The notes under the pieces: model-generated
The model's database searches: none
Told to the model about the DNA's origin: nothing
What the model saw: only the letters and a program-made list of their open reading frames with translations
Made by a program: the position numbers and the translations under genes
In this document: positions 10,405 to 21,239 of the stretch, piece after piece
Layout: the number at the start of each line of letters is the position of its first letter
How positions within the stretch are numbered: position 1 is the stretch's first letter
Source of the DNA: Aliamphritea spongicola
GTDB lineage: Bacteria > Pseudomonadota > Gammaproteobacteria > Pseudomonadales > Balneatricaceae
Reading direction: 5' to 3'
NCBI GenBank assembly: GCA_024347235.1
Contig: AP025283.1
Location: 2,666,001-2,730,000 of the forward strand
Length of the DNA: 64,000 nt

Positions 10405-11123
10405 ATGCGCTGCCTGTTTATTTCCGACCTGCATCTGCAGGCCTCACGCCCGGATCTTACCCGGGCGTTGCTGACCTTTCTGAACAATGAAGCCAGCCAG
10501 TGCCAGCAACTTTATATCCTTGGCGATCTTTTCGAAGCCTGGATCGGTGACGATGCAATTCCTCCGGATATGCAACCTGTCATAACAGCCCTGCGTAATT
10601 TACATGACCAGGGAACCCAGCTGTTTTTCAGCACGGTAACCGTGATTTTCTGGTTCAGCAGACCTTTGCCGAACTGACCGGCTGCACCCTGTTACCGGAA
10701 GCCATAACCGTTAACCTACCCGCAGGACGCGCTCTGCTCATGCATGGCGACCAGCTGTGCACGGATGACTATGAATATATGGAATTCCGCAAACTGCTGC
10801 GTAATCCTCAATGGCAAAATGACTTTTGAGCAAAAGCATTGCAGAACGCTTAGAAGTCGCCCGTCAGTTGCGCGCAGCAAGCCAGAGCAAAATGCCGAAA
10901 AATCCATGACCATCATGGATGTTAATCCACAGGCTGTGACACAGGCAATGACTGATGCAGACGTAAGCCTGCTCATTCATGGTCACACTCACCGCCCGGC
11001 TGTTCACGAAGACACTCAGGATTTGCGACGCATTGTTCTGGGAGACTGGGATACTCAGGGCTGGTATCTGGAATGCACAGAAGCAGGTGAATCCTCATCA
11101 GCTTCCCCATTACAGATACCTGA
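10405..11123 (+). CDS. lpxH: UDP-2,3-diacylglucosamine diphosphatase
   Basis: Cleaves UDP-2,3-diacylglucosamine to lipid X in lipid A synthesis; a manganese calcineurin-like phosphoesterase at the inner membrane. The motifs are FISDLHL, ILGDLFEAWIGDD, a GNRDFL segment (restored), LMHGDQLCTDDYEYM and LIHGHTHRP. This gene has the densest errors here: frame changes near 10635, 10828 (T run), 10893 (A run) and 11095. The last correction gives the end LISFPITDT with a stop at 11123, neatly before the terminator; uncorrected, the reading would run through the hairpin. About 240 residues, as expected. Confidence 0.9.
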
Positions 11124-11127
11124 GCAT

Positions 11128-11152
11128 AAAAACCGGCATATAGCCGGTTTTT
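11128..11152. terminator. Bidirectional terminator between lpxH and miaE
   Basis: AAAAACCGGC pairs with GCCGGTTTTT around a five-base loop. It is flanked by convergent genes and serves both. Confidence 0.9.
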
Positions 11153-11170
11153 ATCATGACTGACGAAGCT

Positions 11171-11779
11171 TCACGCTGCCGAAGGGACACCGCTGTGGAA
11201 ACGGAACTCGGTATCCGGAGACTCAATCAGATTACGTTCGACTTCACGGAACATTGCCACCCGCTCACTGATATCCTCACCCGCTGCATCTTCAGCCAGC
11301 TTCAGATAATCCTGATAATGACGCCCTTCAGACTTAAGTAAAGAACGATAGAATTTTGCCAGCTCATCATCCAGATAAGGCGCCAGCTTGGCAAAACGCT
11401 CACAGGAACGCGCTTCAATGAATGCGCCGATAATAGAAATATCAATTAACCGGCCTGGTTCACTGGTCCGCACATGTTCACGCAAGCCACCGGCATAACG
11501 GGCTGAACTCAGATGGCAGTACTGGATACCCCGGTCTTCCATTAGCGCCAGCACCTGCTCAAAGTGAATCAGCTCTTCACGTGCCAGACGGGACATTTTA
11601 TTCAGCAAATCACTGTTATCGACGTAACGGAACATCAGCGTCATCGCGGTGGATGCCGCTTTCTTTTCACAGTGCGCATGATCGATCAGTAACAGATCCT
11701 GCTGCTCAAGCGCAGCCTGAATCCAGCTATCAGGGGTTTCACAGGCAAGAAATTCTTTAATCTCGTCCAGAGCAGACAT
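11171..11779 (-). CDS. miaE: tRNA-(ms[2]io[6]A)-hydroxylase
   Basis: Hydroxylates the isopentenyl group of 2-methylthio-N6-isopentenyladenosine-37 in tRNA. It is an intact diiron ferritin-like protein of about 200 residues. Candidate iron-ligand segments are HAHCEKKAAST, REELIHFEQV, EARSCERF and EGRHYQDYLKLA. The ATG at 11779 (MSALDEIKEFL) matches the family N-terminus; an upstream in-frame TTG at 11791 would add four residues. It is convergent with lpxH. The substrate depends on miaA and miaB, which are not in this window. Confidence 0.88.
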   Translation of the reverse strand: MSALDEIKEFLACETPDSWIQAALEQQDLLLIDHAHCEKKAASTAMTLMFRYVDNSDLLNKMSRLAREELIHFEQVLALMEDRGIQYCHLSSARYAGGLREHVRTSEPGRLIDISIIGAFIEARSCERFAKLAPYLDDELAKFYRSLLKSEGRHYQDYLKLAEDAAGEDISERVAMFREVERNLIESPDTEFRFHSGVPSAA

Positions 11780-11881
11780 GTCATAATCCAACTGAAATTT
11801 AGCGAGCCGGGATTATACCCCGCAGCCAGTCAGTAACAAACCGGCAGGGCCTGATTCAGGGCAATAAAGTCAGGAAAATCT

Positions 11882-12325
11882 TTACTCAGAAGGTCCGTCA
11901 GCGGTGCGCCAGATAAATATCAGCAACCCACACATCATTGTAATGAGCATAACTTTCAGAATCAGATACTTAACAATGAAAGCAGAGACGCTGAAGCTAA
12001 GCACGATGAGCACGGTAGCAAGGCGTTTGGTGCCAGGGACAATGCAGCGGTATTGCTGCCAGTCCCGGATTGGCGGCCCAAGCTTGGGATGATTCATCAG
12101 CCAGCCGTGGAACCTCGGTGATGACTTAGCAAAGCACGTCGCGGTCAGCAACAGGAATGGCGTGGTCGGCAGTAACGGCAGAAAGATACCAATCACGCCG
12201 AGAATCAGCGATAACCAGCCTGCCAGCATCAACAGAGGCCGCCAGAATGAGGAGACAGTGGCCACGTCATCACTGATAACAGATGACTCGGGGCCGGAAA
12301 CGGATGAATCTTTTAACGGGTTCAT
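11882..12325 (-). CDS. YbaN-like inner-membrane protein (DUF454)
   Basis: A small membrane protein of about 147 residues, intact. The DUF454 signature is plain: GWLSLILGVIGIFLPLLPTT, then CFAKSSPRFHGWL and the hydrophilic PKLGPPIRDW. Two further membrane spans follow near the C-terminus. The N-terminal 25 residues are polar and variable. The family has no established function. ATG 12325 is chosen over the TTG two codons earlier. Confidence 0.82.
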   Translation of the reverse strand: MNPLKDSSVSGPESSVISDDVATVSSFWRPLLMLAGWLSLILGVIGIFLPLLPTTPFLLLTATCFAKSSPRFHGWLMNHPKLGPPIRDWQQYRCIVPGTKRLATVLIVLSFSVSAFIVKYLILKVMLITMMCGLLIFIWRTADGPSE

Positions 12326-12492
12326 AACCAAACAGCATAATTACAAGCTGCCCACAAACCAAGTTGTAAATACTCATTACGGCCATTTATTTTCATAATC
12401 AGACTATATTCCCCTTTGGCTTAAATCCGGGGCTAAACTCAGCCTCCCGGACAGGCTATAATGCGCTCCTTTTCAACTGACAGGATCTGCGC

Positions 12493-12906
12493 ATGACAAC
12501 CAGTGACACTCAAAATCCGGAAACCAATCAAACCAAAAACGGATACCTGGTACTTGCCTCGCGCATGATTTTCGATGAAAAGCTACCGGTTCGCTTTATG
12601 TACAAAACCGTACCTGAACACCTGAATGATACCGGCTGGCGCCTGTATACCGGCTATGAGACACCGGAATACCTTGAAGATGACATTGCCAACATGGCAA
12701 CGGTTCCTATGGAGAAAATCACTAATCTGGACCCGTCACTTAAACCCCTGCTTGAATATAATGCAGGTACCGTCTGGGAACGGACACCGGATTCAACCGA
12801 ATGGCAGCGTGTGTATGATTTCAAAATCCCCACCACCAGCCCGGACGTTGAAATCACCAACGACCTGGAACGCTTCAGCGTTAAAGAAGAAGATCTGGAT
12901 ATCTGA
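12493..12906 (+). CDS. DUF2185 (Imm33-like) protein
   Basis: An intact 137-residue cytoplasmic protein. The central GYLVLASRMI, PVRFMYKTVPE and DTGWRLYTGYE are the recognisable DUF2185 core, a fold also listed as immunity protein Imm33. Here the gene stands alone, with no toxin or secretion gene beside it, so a housekeeping or general role is as likely as immunity. The start at ATG 12493 follows CAGGATCTGCGC. A good terminator follows. Confidence 0.72.
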   Translation: MTTSDTQNPETNQTKNGYLVLASRMIFDEKLPVRFMYKTVPEHLNDTGWRLYTGYETPEYLEDDIANMATVPMEKITNLDPSLKPLLEYNAGTVWERTPDSTEWQRVYDFKIPTTSPDVEITNDLERFSVKEEDLDI

Positions 12907-12928
12907 CTCCCTCCTTCTGACAAACACA

Positions 12929-12952
12929 AAAAAGCGCCCTGAGGCGCTTTTA
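12929..12952. terminator. Bidirectional terminator between the DUF2185 and chemoreceptor genes
   Basis: AAAGCGCC pairs with GGCGCTTT around CTGA, with A and T runs on both sides. It lies between convergent genes. Confidence 0.88.
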
Positions 12953-12963
12953 TTTCCGAATGC

Positions 12964-14843
12964 TTAAACTTTGAACTGGTTCAGACCCGCATCCTGCTTC
13001 TGAGTCAGCTCAACCATGCCATGGCACAGCTGTGACTGTTCGTTAGCACTGTCAGATACTGTCTGACTGATGTCACGAATGTTAGTCGTATTACGGTTAA
13101 TCTCTTCAGCTGTTGCACTTTGCTCTTCAGCCGCCGTTGCAATATGAATGGTCATTTCACTGATACTGCGGATACTGTCACGAATATTCAGCAATGCACC
13201 ATTCGCTTCACTGGCCAGTTCACTAGTTTCACTGGCCATATTACGGCCCTGGCTGATGGTTTGCTCAGCATTGGTTACACCGTTCTGCAGCTGATCAATC
13301 ATTTCCTGAATTTCTTCAGTGGACTGCTGCGTCCGCGATGCCAGCGCACGCACCTCATCAGCAACCACGGCAAAACCACGACCAGCTTCACCTGCCCGTG
13401 CAGCCTCAATCGCCGCGTTAAGCGCCAGCAGGTTAGTCTGCTGAGAAATTCCGGTAATAACAGTCAGGATAGATGCAATGTTGTTACTGAAATCAGCCAG
13501 CTCGTTGATGGTATTCACCGCATTGTCCATATCAACCACCAGCTTCTCGATAGAAGATGTGGTCTGGGAAACAATACCTGCGCCCTGCTCTGCAGCACGG
13601 TCTGCCTGGTTTGCCGCGTCAGCTGTATGCTGAGCGTGCTGAGCAACATCCTGAGCCGTCGCCGACATTTCATGCATCGCCGCCGCAAGCTGGTCCAGCT
13701 CACTCAGCTGCTGAGTCAGACGGGATACGGACTCATTAGCTGAACCGGCGGTCAGCTCAGTATTCGTCAGAATATCTGTGGAAGTAGTTTTCACATCCAG
13801 AATAAGCGCCTGAAGATGCGATACGAATTCGTTAAAGTCGACCGATACCTGACCGAATTCATCCTTGCTGTCGACTGACAGACGATGCCGCAGGTCACCT
13901 TCACCGGAGTTAATATCGATCAGTGATTCACGCAGATTCTGTAACGGCGTCAGCAGACGGGTTGTTGTCAGATACAGTACAACTGAACAGATCAGCACGC
14001 TCAGTACAGTCACCACTAACGCCCGTACACCCAACGCAGTCGCTTCTGCCATGACAATGTCTTTCTCAAGAATCACACCAATCAACCAGTCACTGCCGTA
14101 CAGGCCTTCCAGCTTGGTGAATGAGGTCAGTACTTTCTCACCCTTAAAATCAACTTCCTGCAATTGATTGTTCAGCTGCGGCTGATCAGCAGTAAACACA
14201 TCTGACAATTGCTTGCCATCGAACTCACCACCCGGATAGCTGATGATACTACCGTTGCTGTCCAGCAGGAATGCATGACCCGCACCGTTGAAATTCAGTG
14301 TGTTCACAGCATCAGAAATAACCTGCAAACTCAGGTCACCACCAAATGCGCCCTTGAATACACCGTTGTCGGTAAACTTGGTTACCGCAGACACCAGCAG
14401 CAAGCCGGAAGCAGCATCATTGTAAGGTGCCGTCAGCACTGCCCGGTTATGTTCCTGAGCATATGGATACCACGGACGTTTACGGGCATCCCAGCCGGCA
14501 GGATTCCAGCTCGGATCATTGGTGATCCGCTTACCGTCAGTCGCCAGACCACCAAAGATCAGCTCGAATTCACGCTTAAGAATCGGCGCATCAAACGTCT
14601 GCTGAATTGCCTCAGGTGTAAAGTCAGCATCAATTACCTGCGCTGTCATATCAATCAGCGCCAGTTTGGCATTCAGCCAGTTAGTAATCTGAGACGACAA
14701 TGCCTGCGTCGCTTCCTGGGTGTTACTCGCCGCGGTGCTATACAGTGAGTCACGCACAGACGCGTACTGAAACCAGGAAAAACAGTAAAGATAACTGCAA
14801 CAACAGCCGATGCCACCACTGCAATTTTATGGGAGACTTTCAT
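12964..14843 (-). CDS. Methyl-accepting chemotaxis protein with dCACHE sensor
   Basis: A transmembrane chemoreceptor. The start at 14843 follows AGAGG; the first membrane span is [14 protein letters not shown]. One missing T near 14781 joins it to [16 protein letters not shown]. The periplasmic double Cache domain runs to about residue 290 and carries [13 protein letters not shown] and [10 protein letters not shown], the pattern of small-ligand and amino-acid sensors. A second span ([18 protein letters not shown]), a HAMP domain and the signalling tip follow. The tip is highly conserved ([30 protein letters not shown]). About 625 residues. Its partner CheA/CheW genes are not in this window. 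Confidence 0.93.
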
Positions 14844-15106
14844 AGAACCTCTTTATGCTACTCATGTCAGCGAAAAATTACCCGCGCCGGAACTAATTCT
14901 TGTTGTCGTAATCAGACAAGTGGGTATTTAGCGAATACTACTTTTGTCGAGTAGCACGGACAATCGACTTACATCACAGATTGGGTACTGCAAGCCACGG
15001 AAAATGCAGTCTATAGAGCTGAATCAATAAAAACTGAAGATCAGAAAGCTTCTGAAACACGACTTTTGTATGAATGGCAGCCGTCGCAAAACGGCATGTA
15101 TAAAGG

Positions 15107-15125
15107 CCACTGAGAACTCAGTGAC
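15107..15125 (-). terminator. Terminator of dusC
   Basis: CACTGAG pairs with CTCAGTG, and flanking G-C pairs extend the stem. Read on the minus strand it is followed by GGCCTTTATA. It lies 27 bases after the dusC stop. Confidence 0.65.
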
Positions 15126-15151
15126 CCGAACTGTTTCAAATTGCCTGCGCT

Positions 15152-16092
15152 TTATACGCCTGCAAAAATCTCGCACTTCCCCACCTCTTTCAGGGTTCGC
15201 ATTTCCTGTAGCATCTGTTCAGCCTGCGGATAACGTCGCTGCATCATTTTCAGCCATTGCTTCAGCCGACCATGAACGTACTTAGGTGCCATCTGCACCA
15301 CTACCCGCTCCAGATAATCTTCCAGCACTGACAACATGCAGGGCCAGCTCATCGGCTCAAACTCTTCACCCCGGTTGTGGCTGTTAATCAACAGACCCAG
15401 ATCCGGTGACGCAATCAATCCCCGACCAATCATGACATCGTCACAACCGCTGACCTCCCGGCACTTCAGATAATCCTGATAATCCCAGACTTCACCGTTA
15501 GCCGTTACCGGGATATCAATTGCTTCCCTGATCCTGGCTATCCATTCCCAGTGCGCTGGCGGTTTATAACCTTCAACCTTGGTGCGCGCATGTACCGCCA
15601 GGCCATCGGCACCGGCATCAGCAATTGCACTGGCATTTTCCAGTGCGAGCGTTTTATCTGCAAAGCCCAGCCGCATCTTAGCGGTGACAGGCACATCCGC
15701 CGGCACTTCATCACGGACCTTTTAACAATGCTGTAGATCTCTTCAGGAAACTGCAGCAATACAGCCCCGCCACGGTTTTTATTAACCGTTTTGGCTGGGC
15801 AGCCGAAGTTCAGATCAATCCCTGGCGCACCCAGTTTAGCCGCACGACAAGCATTCATTGCCATGACTTCCGGGTTATTGCCCAACAGCTGGACAATGAC
15901 CGGCACACCGCTGGCGGTTTTACCACCGTTAAGCAGCTCCGGAGACAGCCGATAAAACACTTTACGGGGTAACAGACGGTCAGAGATCCGCACAAACTCT
16001 GTCACACACTGATCAACACCACCAATGTCCGTCAGCATGTGCCGCATGGTTGCGTCCACAACACCTTCCATCGGCGCTAAAACAATCTTCAT
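15152..16092 (-). CDS. dusC: tRNA-dihydrouridine(16) synthase
   Basis: A flavin enzyme that reduces uridine to dihydrouridine in tRNA; the sequence best fits the DusC branch. APMEGVVDATMRHML begins the barrel. The FMN and substrate sites show QLLGNNPEVMA and IDLNFGCPAKTVNKNRGGA, with the conserved catalytic Cys in the GCPAK loop. VTAKMRLGF, HART and GEVWDYQDY follow. The frame changes once near 15724, where one missing A in an A run gives IVKKVRDEVPAD. ATG 16092 is chosen over an upstream start because it opens directly with the family's MKIVLAPMEG. Confidence 0.92.
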
Positions 16093-16148
16093 AAGCGAGA
16101 CTTTATACCCGGAATACGGCACCGGCAGATATTACGATGCCCCTTAAA

Positions 16149-16180
16149 TAAAAAGGAGTGCCCGGCTTCCCGATCACTCC
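16149..16180 (-). terminator. Terminator of purF
   Basis: GGAGTG and CACTCC enclose a loop, and on the minus strand a T run (TTTTTATTT) follows. It lies 40 bases beyond the corrected purF stop. Confidence 0.7.
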
Positions 16181-16219
16181 TCTGTTCTGACGGCACCGGC
16201 AATTACGCCGGTAAACACG

Positions 16220-17734
16220 TTAGCTGATCTTGGTTAGCAGATCAGTGGAATCATTACCGTCTTTTTATCTTTGCCCGCTTTAGCAGCATCATTACGCTTC
16301 GCTTCAATGCGGTCCAGATAGGCCTGATCGATATCACCGGTGATGTATTCACCGTTAAACACAGAACTGTCGAAGTTATTGATGTCTTCATTACCGGCAC
16401 GGACACACTCTTTCAGGTCATCCAGATCCTGATACAGCATCCAGTCACAGCCAATCAGCTCACCAACTTCATCATCGGTACGGCCATGGGCAATCAGCTC
16501 ATCAACCGACGGCATATCAATACCGTAAACGTTCGGGAAGCGAACCGCAGGCGCAGCAGATGCAAAGTACACCTTCTTCGCGCCCATGTCGCGAGCCATT
16601 TCAACGATCTGACGGGAAGTGGTACCGCGAACAATCGAGTCATCAACCAGCATCACGACTTTGTCTTTAAACTCCAGCTCAATCGGGTTCAGCTTACGGC
16701 GCACAGACTTCTCGCGCATTTCCTGACCCGGCATGATGAAGGTACGGCCAATGTAACGGTTCTTAATGAAGCCTTCACGGAAATTCACATTCAGATGATG
16801 AGCCATTTCCAGTGCCGATGTACGGCTGGTATCCGGAATCGGAATAACCACATCAATGTCATGATCCGGGCGCTCACGCATCACTTTTTCTGCAAGCTTT
16901 TCACCCATGCGCATACGAGACTTGTATACGTTCACTTCATCCATAATGGAGTCAGGACGGGCCAGATATACATACTCAAACAGACACGGCGCAAATTCAG
17001 CCTTAGGCGCACACTGCAGTGTGCTAACTTCGCCATCCTGGGAAATATAAATCGCTTCACCCGGCGCAATATCACGTACCAGGGTATAACCGGAAATATC
17101 CAGCGCAACGGATTCGGAAGCAACCATGAACTCGGTACCTTTCGGCGTTTCACGCTTACCATATACCAGCGGGCGGATACCGTTAGGATCACGGAATGCC
17201 ACGATGCCATAGCCAGTAATAACAGCAACCACAGCATAACCACCAGTGCAACGCTCATGCACAGCTTTTACCGCAGTGAAAATATCATCAGCGGTCGGTA
17301 CCAGTTTACCGATCTGCTGCAGTTCATGAGCAAAGATATTTAACAGGATTTCTGAGTCAGAGGTGGTGTTAATGTGACGCAGGTTCTCATTACGCATCTG
17401 CTCAGCCAGCTGCTCAGCATTGGTCAGGTTACCGTTATGCGCCAGCGCAATACCGTAAGGAGAGTTCACATAAAAGGCTGGGCTTCTGCAGAGCTTGAGC
17501 TGCCCGCTGTCGGATAACGGACATGACCGATACCCTGATTACCTACCAGGCGCTTCATGTGCCGGGTACGGAAAACCTCATTGACTAAACCATTATCCTT
17601 ACGCAGAAAAAACGATCTTCATCGCAGGTCACCATACCTGCAGCGTCCTGGCCACGGTGCTGGAGCACTGTCAGTGCATCAAAAATCGTCTGGTTTACAT
17701 AGGACTTGGCAACCACGCCAACAATACCGCACAT
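16220..17734 (-). CDS. purF: Amidophosphoribosyltransferase
   Basis: Catalyses the first step of purine synthesis, PRPP plus glutamine to phosphoribosylamine. The start at 17734 gives MCGIVGVVA, where Cys2 becomes the N-terminal nucleophile of the glutaminase. [13 protein letters not shown] and [13 protein letters not shown] follow. The PRPP loop is visible as [19 protein letters not shown]. The frame changes near 17605 and 17472 (both missing T in T runs) and near 16262 (missing A). The last gives the end [12 protein letters not shown] with a stop at 16220. It is the last gene of a conserved cluster with cvpA, dedD, folC and accD. Confidence 0.94.
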
Positions 17735-17767
17735 TTAAGACACCTCAGCTAAGCAATTACAGCAAAG

Positions 17768-18283
17768 TTAGTTATTATTGATCCCGTCGACACCTATATT
17801 CCAGATCAGCGAGCCAATATCAGTGGCTGTGTCCCGGGTCCAGGTTTCTAACAACAGGAAGTGGGGAATTAGCTGGGACTCATTCCACCACTGATCACTG
17901 ACGACCGGTGAACGCACCAGTAATGCCGCCAGCACGACAACGATTAATCCGCCACGCACCACTCCAAAGCCTACGCCCAGAATACGGTCCGTGCCACTCA
18001 GACCGGTCGCTTCTACTAGCATTCCGATCAGATTATTAATGATAGCCCCCACCATCAGGGTAGCGACAAATAAGAGAATAAAAGCACCGCCGATACGCAC
18101 TGAAGGCGTGCTGATAAAATCATCAAGTAAGGTGCTCATTGAAGGAGCAAAGACGCGCGATAACAAATGCGGCAACCAAGTGACCAGCGACAGTGCTTCC
18201 TTCACGAAACCACCGCGCAAGCTGTATAGCCCCGACAAAACAACGATACCGACAATGGCCCAGTCGGCCCAGTTCAGTGTCAT
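17768..18283 (-). CDS. cvpA: Colicin V production protein CvpA
   Basis: An inner-membrane protein with four predicted spans, about 170 residues. It sits directly before purF as in most gammaproteobacteria. NWADWAIVGIVVLSGLYSLRGGFVKEALSLVTW is the conserved N-terminal region, followed by RIGGAFILLFVATLMVG and the GTDRILG loop. A short patch after LVTW reads LPHLLS in the open frame, while the neighbouring frame reads the expected AAFVIA. Two compensating indels (about 18168 and 18152) therefore leave the gene open but garble six residues. The role in envelope homeostasis is known only broadly. Confidence 0.9.
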   Translation of the reverse strand: MTLNWADWAIVGIVVLSGLYSLRGGFVKEALSLVTWLPHLLSRVFAPSMSTLLDDFISTPSVRIGGAFILLFVATLMVGAIINNLIGMLVEATGLSGTDRILGVGFGVVRGGLIVVVLAALLVRSPVVSDQWWNESQLIPHFLLLETWTRDTATDIGSLIWNIGVDGINNN

Positions 18284-18389
18284 AACAATCAGTTACCCAA
18301 GCCCTGATACAGGGACTGTCAGTAGGCTGAATCAGCCTGTTATCTGCAATGCCGCGGATTCTACCAGAGCCTGCGGCATTACCCAATGC

Positions 18390-18941
18390 CTAACGCGTGG
18401 TAAAACGCACGATTATGCCGTCCAGACCAAACTGCTCTTTGATCCCGCCCTGCAGCGACTCCAGCCGGGTCTTCTGAACATCCGGTCCGACAAACACCTT
18501 GATCAGGCTGCCATTCTTACGGGTATATACTTTATATCCCGCTTTAATCAGCTGACGCCGGAGCGCCTTGGCATTATCTTCATCTTTAAAGCTGGCCAGC
18601 TGCAGCGTCCAGGCAACGGTTACCCCTTCCGCATCAAGGGTTGGAGTATCTGTACTCAAATCTATTTCCGGGGCAACTTTTTCAACCGCCTCGGCCAGAA
18701 CAGCCGGCTTAGCTTTAATCGTGACAGCAGGTTGCGGCTCAGCAGGTTCGTCAGTATCCGGTAAACGTTCATTCACCGGCTCACTGATAATCACCTCAGC
18801 AAGTTCAGGTTCTGCAGGAATACGGCTGTCCAGATGCCGTTCTTTATAACCGGCACCGTCGAACAGTACAGGCAGCAGAACAACTGCTGCCAGAATTACG
18901 ATTACTGCACCTACCAGGCGCTGTTTGAGCACGTCTGTCAC
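18390..18941 (-). CDS. dedD: SPOR-domain cell division protein DedD
   Basis: A bitopic inner-membrane protein that binds denuded septal peptidoglycan through its SPOR domain. The GTG start at 18941 has a GGAAGG site and overlaps the folC stop. A short cytoplasmic part (VTDVLKQRLVG) precedes one membrane span (AVIVILAAVVLLPVLF). A proline- and acid-rich periplasmic linker then leads to the SPOR domain (VAWTLQLASFKDEDNAKALR to the end). About 183 residues, intact. Cluster position between folC and cvpA supports the call. Confidence 0.88.
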   Translation of the reverse strand: MTDVLKQRLVGAVIVILAAVVLLPVLFDGAGYKERHLDSRIPAEPELAEVIISEPVNERLPDTDEPAEPQPAVTIKAKPAVLAEAVEKVAPEIDLSTDTPTLDAEGVTVAWTLQLASFKDEDNAKALRRQLIKAGYKVYTRKNGSLIKVFVGPDVQKTRLESLQGGIKEQFGLDGIIVRFTTR

Positions 18942-18942
18942 A

Positions 18943-20232
18943 CTAGCCTTCCAGTTCAAGTGCCGCCAGCGCACCACTGACGGTAAAGAATGAACCGGCA
19001 ATCACAACCCGATCGCCGGCGCTCAGTTGAGGCGCGAGCCCTTCCAGAGCCTGCGCCACATTATCATAAGCAGTTTGTCGTTCGCTGGCGACCCCTTGCT
19101 GCTGAAGCATTTCAGCCAGCGCTACACTGGTTTGCCCCGGGGAACATCCAGGGTAACCAGCAACCACTGATCAGCAAGATCCTTAAGGTGGCCAAGCACC
19201 TCTGTAATATCTTTGTCTGCCAGCATCCCCAGCACCATCCAGGTTTTACCTGCACAGGGCTCAGAATTCAGTCTGCGGGTAACATACTCCGCTGCCTGCG
19301 GGTTATGGGCTACATCCAGCGTATACTGGCAACCGTTCCGCTCGATTCGCTGCAAACGACCTGTCAGCGTTGCCGCTGCCAGACTGCCAGCCAGCTCACC
19401 TTCTTCAGGGGAAACCCCAAGTAACTGCAGTACTTGGATCACAACGGCAGCATTTGGTTTCGGTAAATTTATATCCGGCAAGCCGCTGTAATTTATAACA
19501 TCGCCACCGGCAGACTTACCCTGCCAGTCCCAGCTGCCGTCGGCATGTTCGGTAAGCTGAAAATCTGTACCGCGGGCACAGAGCTCAGCACCAATTTCAG
19601 CTGCATAATCTAACAGCATTTTTGGCGCATCCGGATCACCGCATACCGCCGGACGTCCGCTACGGTAAATACCTGCTTTCTCATAACCGATTTTTCCCGG
19701 TCATCGCCTAGCCAATCAATGTGATCAACAGCTACCGTGGTAACCACAGAGATATCCGCGTCAACAATGTTGATGGCATCAAGGCGACCACCCAGGCCGA
19801 CTTCCAGCAACATCACATCCGGCTTGGCATCCGCAAACACAATCAGTGCCGCAAGCGCATTGTATTCAAAGTATGTCAGTGAAGTATCACCGCAGGCCGC
19901 ATAAATACGCTCGAACGCACTGACCAGCACATCATCCTGAGCCTGCTGACCGTTCAGCTTGATCCGCTCGTTGTAACGAAGAAAGTGAGGCGACGTAAAG
20001 CAACCAACCGTTTTACCGGCATCACGCAATGCCTGATCAAGCATCGCAACCGTTGAGCCCTTACCGTTGGTACCACCAATAATAACGACCTTCGATACCG
20101 ACAGATCCAGATTCAGCCGCTGGTAAACTTCATTAAGCCTTTCAAGACCAAGCTCTATTTCACTGGGATGGGACTGTTCAATCCAGCTCAACCACTGTGC
20201 CAGATCTTTTTATTTGCTGTTTGCTCAGACAT
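18943..20232 (-). CDS. folC: Dihydrofolate/folylpolyglutamate synthase
   Basis: A bifunctional Mur-ligase family enzyme that makes dihydrofolate and adds glutamates. The P-loop region reads VVIIGGTNGKGSTVAML, followed by YFTSPH-type CFTSPHFLRYNERI, MLLEVGLGGRLDA and VDHIDWLGDD. The C-terminal ligase part has TLDVAHNPQAAEYV and VIAGSFFTVSGAL. The frame changes near 20207, 19694 and 19137. Each is one base missing in an A, A or G run, and after correction the protein is about 430 residues. ATG 20232 gives MSEQTANKK. The short gap to accD and the overlap with dedD indicate one transcript. Confidence 0.92.
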
Positions 20233-20297
20233 ACTTACTGCCATCAATTACGACCTGAAAACGGTCTGCAATGCTAAAAACCATCAAAAACAAGAAA

Positions 20298-20322
20298 GCC
20301 GACTTGCTAAGCAAAATCGGCC
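20298..20322 (-). terminator. Hairpin after accD
   Basis: GCCGA pairs with TCGGC, and TTGC pairs with GCAA inside it; on the minus strand TTTCTTG follows. It is imperfect and may only attenuate reading into folC. Confidence 0.5.
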
Positions 20323-20345
20323 TTCAAAGTGTCTGCCTCTGCAAC

Positions 20346-21206
20346 TTATGCTGCCGGCTTACCCTGCATCATACGCAGAATGGAAGATAAACGGTCACGC
20401 ATTTCGCCGCGGTTAATAATCATATCAACCTGACCGTGCTCCAGCAGGAATTCGCTGCGCTGGAAACCTTCCGGTAACTTCTCACGTACAGTTTGCTCAA
20501 TAACCCGCGGGCCGGCAAAACCAACCAGCGCGCGAGGCTCACCTACGTTCAGGTCACCCAGCATTGCCAGACTCGCTGATACACCGCCGTAAACAGGATC
20601 AGTCAATACAGAAATATACGGAATACCCGCATTTTTCAGCTTCTCCAGAGCGGCGCTGGTCTTAGCCATCTGCATCAGGGAGAACAGCGCTTCCTGCATG
20701 CGGGCACCACCACTGGCAGCAAAACAGATCAGCGGAATGCCTTCTTCCAGAGCAACATTAGCAGCACGTACAAAACGCTCACCAACAACCGCGCCCATTG
20801 ATCCACCCATGAAGCGGAACTCAAATGCCACCGCCACAACCGGCAGACCATTCACTTCACCGCGCATAGCAACCAGCGCATCTTTCTCACCGGTTTCTTT
20901 CTGCGCAGCCGCAAGACGGTCTTTATACTTTTGGAATCTTTAAACTTCAGACGGTCAACCGGTACTACATCCGCACCGATTTCCTGACGCCCGTCTTCAT
21001 CCAGGAACATTTCCAGACGCGGACGCGCACCAATACGCATATGGTGATCACACTTCGGACATACGCTCAGGTTCTTTCCAGTTCCGGGCGATACAGTACC
21101 GATTCACACTTTGCACACTTCTTCCACAGTCCTTCAGGAATGTTGGTACGTTTCTTCTCCGAAGAACGCGCCAGAGAAGGTACAATTTTTCCAGCCAGTT
21201 ACTCAT
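20346..21206 (-). CDS. accD: Acetyl-CoA carboxylase carboxyltransferase beta subunit
   Basis: The beta subunit of the carboxyltransferase that makes malonyl-CoA for fatty acid synthesis; essential. The corrected N-terminus [15 protein letters not shown] leads to a four-cysteine zinc ribbon (KKCAKCESV and SVCPKCDHH). The crotonase-type core follows: [30 protein letters not shown] and [16 protein letters not shown]. The frame changes near 21190, 21076 and 20937, each restored by one missing A in an A run. About 285 residues. Three lesions in an essential gene argue strongly for sequence error rather than decay. Confidence 0.94.
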
Positions 21207-21239
21207 TATGACTCCACTAACCGCATTTCTTCAGCGGGT

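Noticed and set aside
14209-14748. Open reading on the plus strand
   Set aside because: Antisense to the dCACHE chemoreceptor; no ribosome site or family match.
16486-17343. Long open reading of 285 codons on the plus strand
   Set aside because: It lies wholly antisense to purF, and its composition mirrors that gene; no family pattern is seen.
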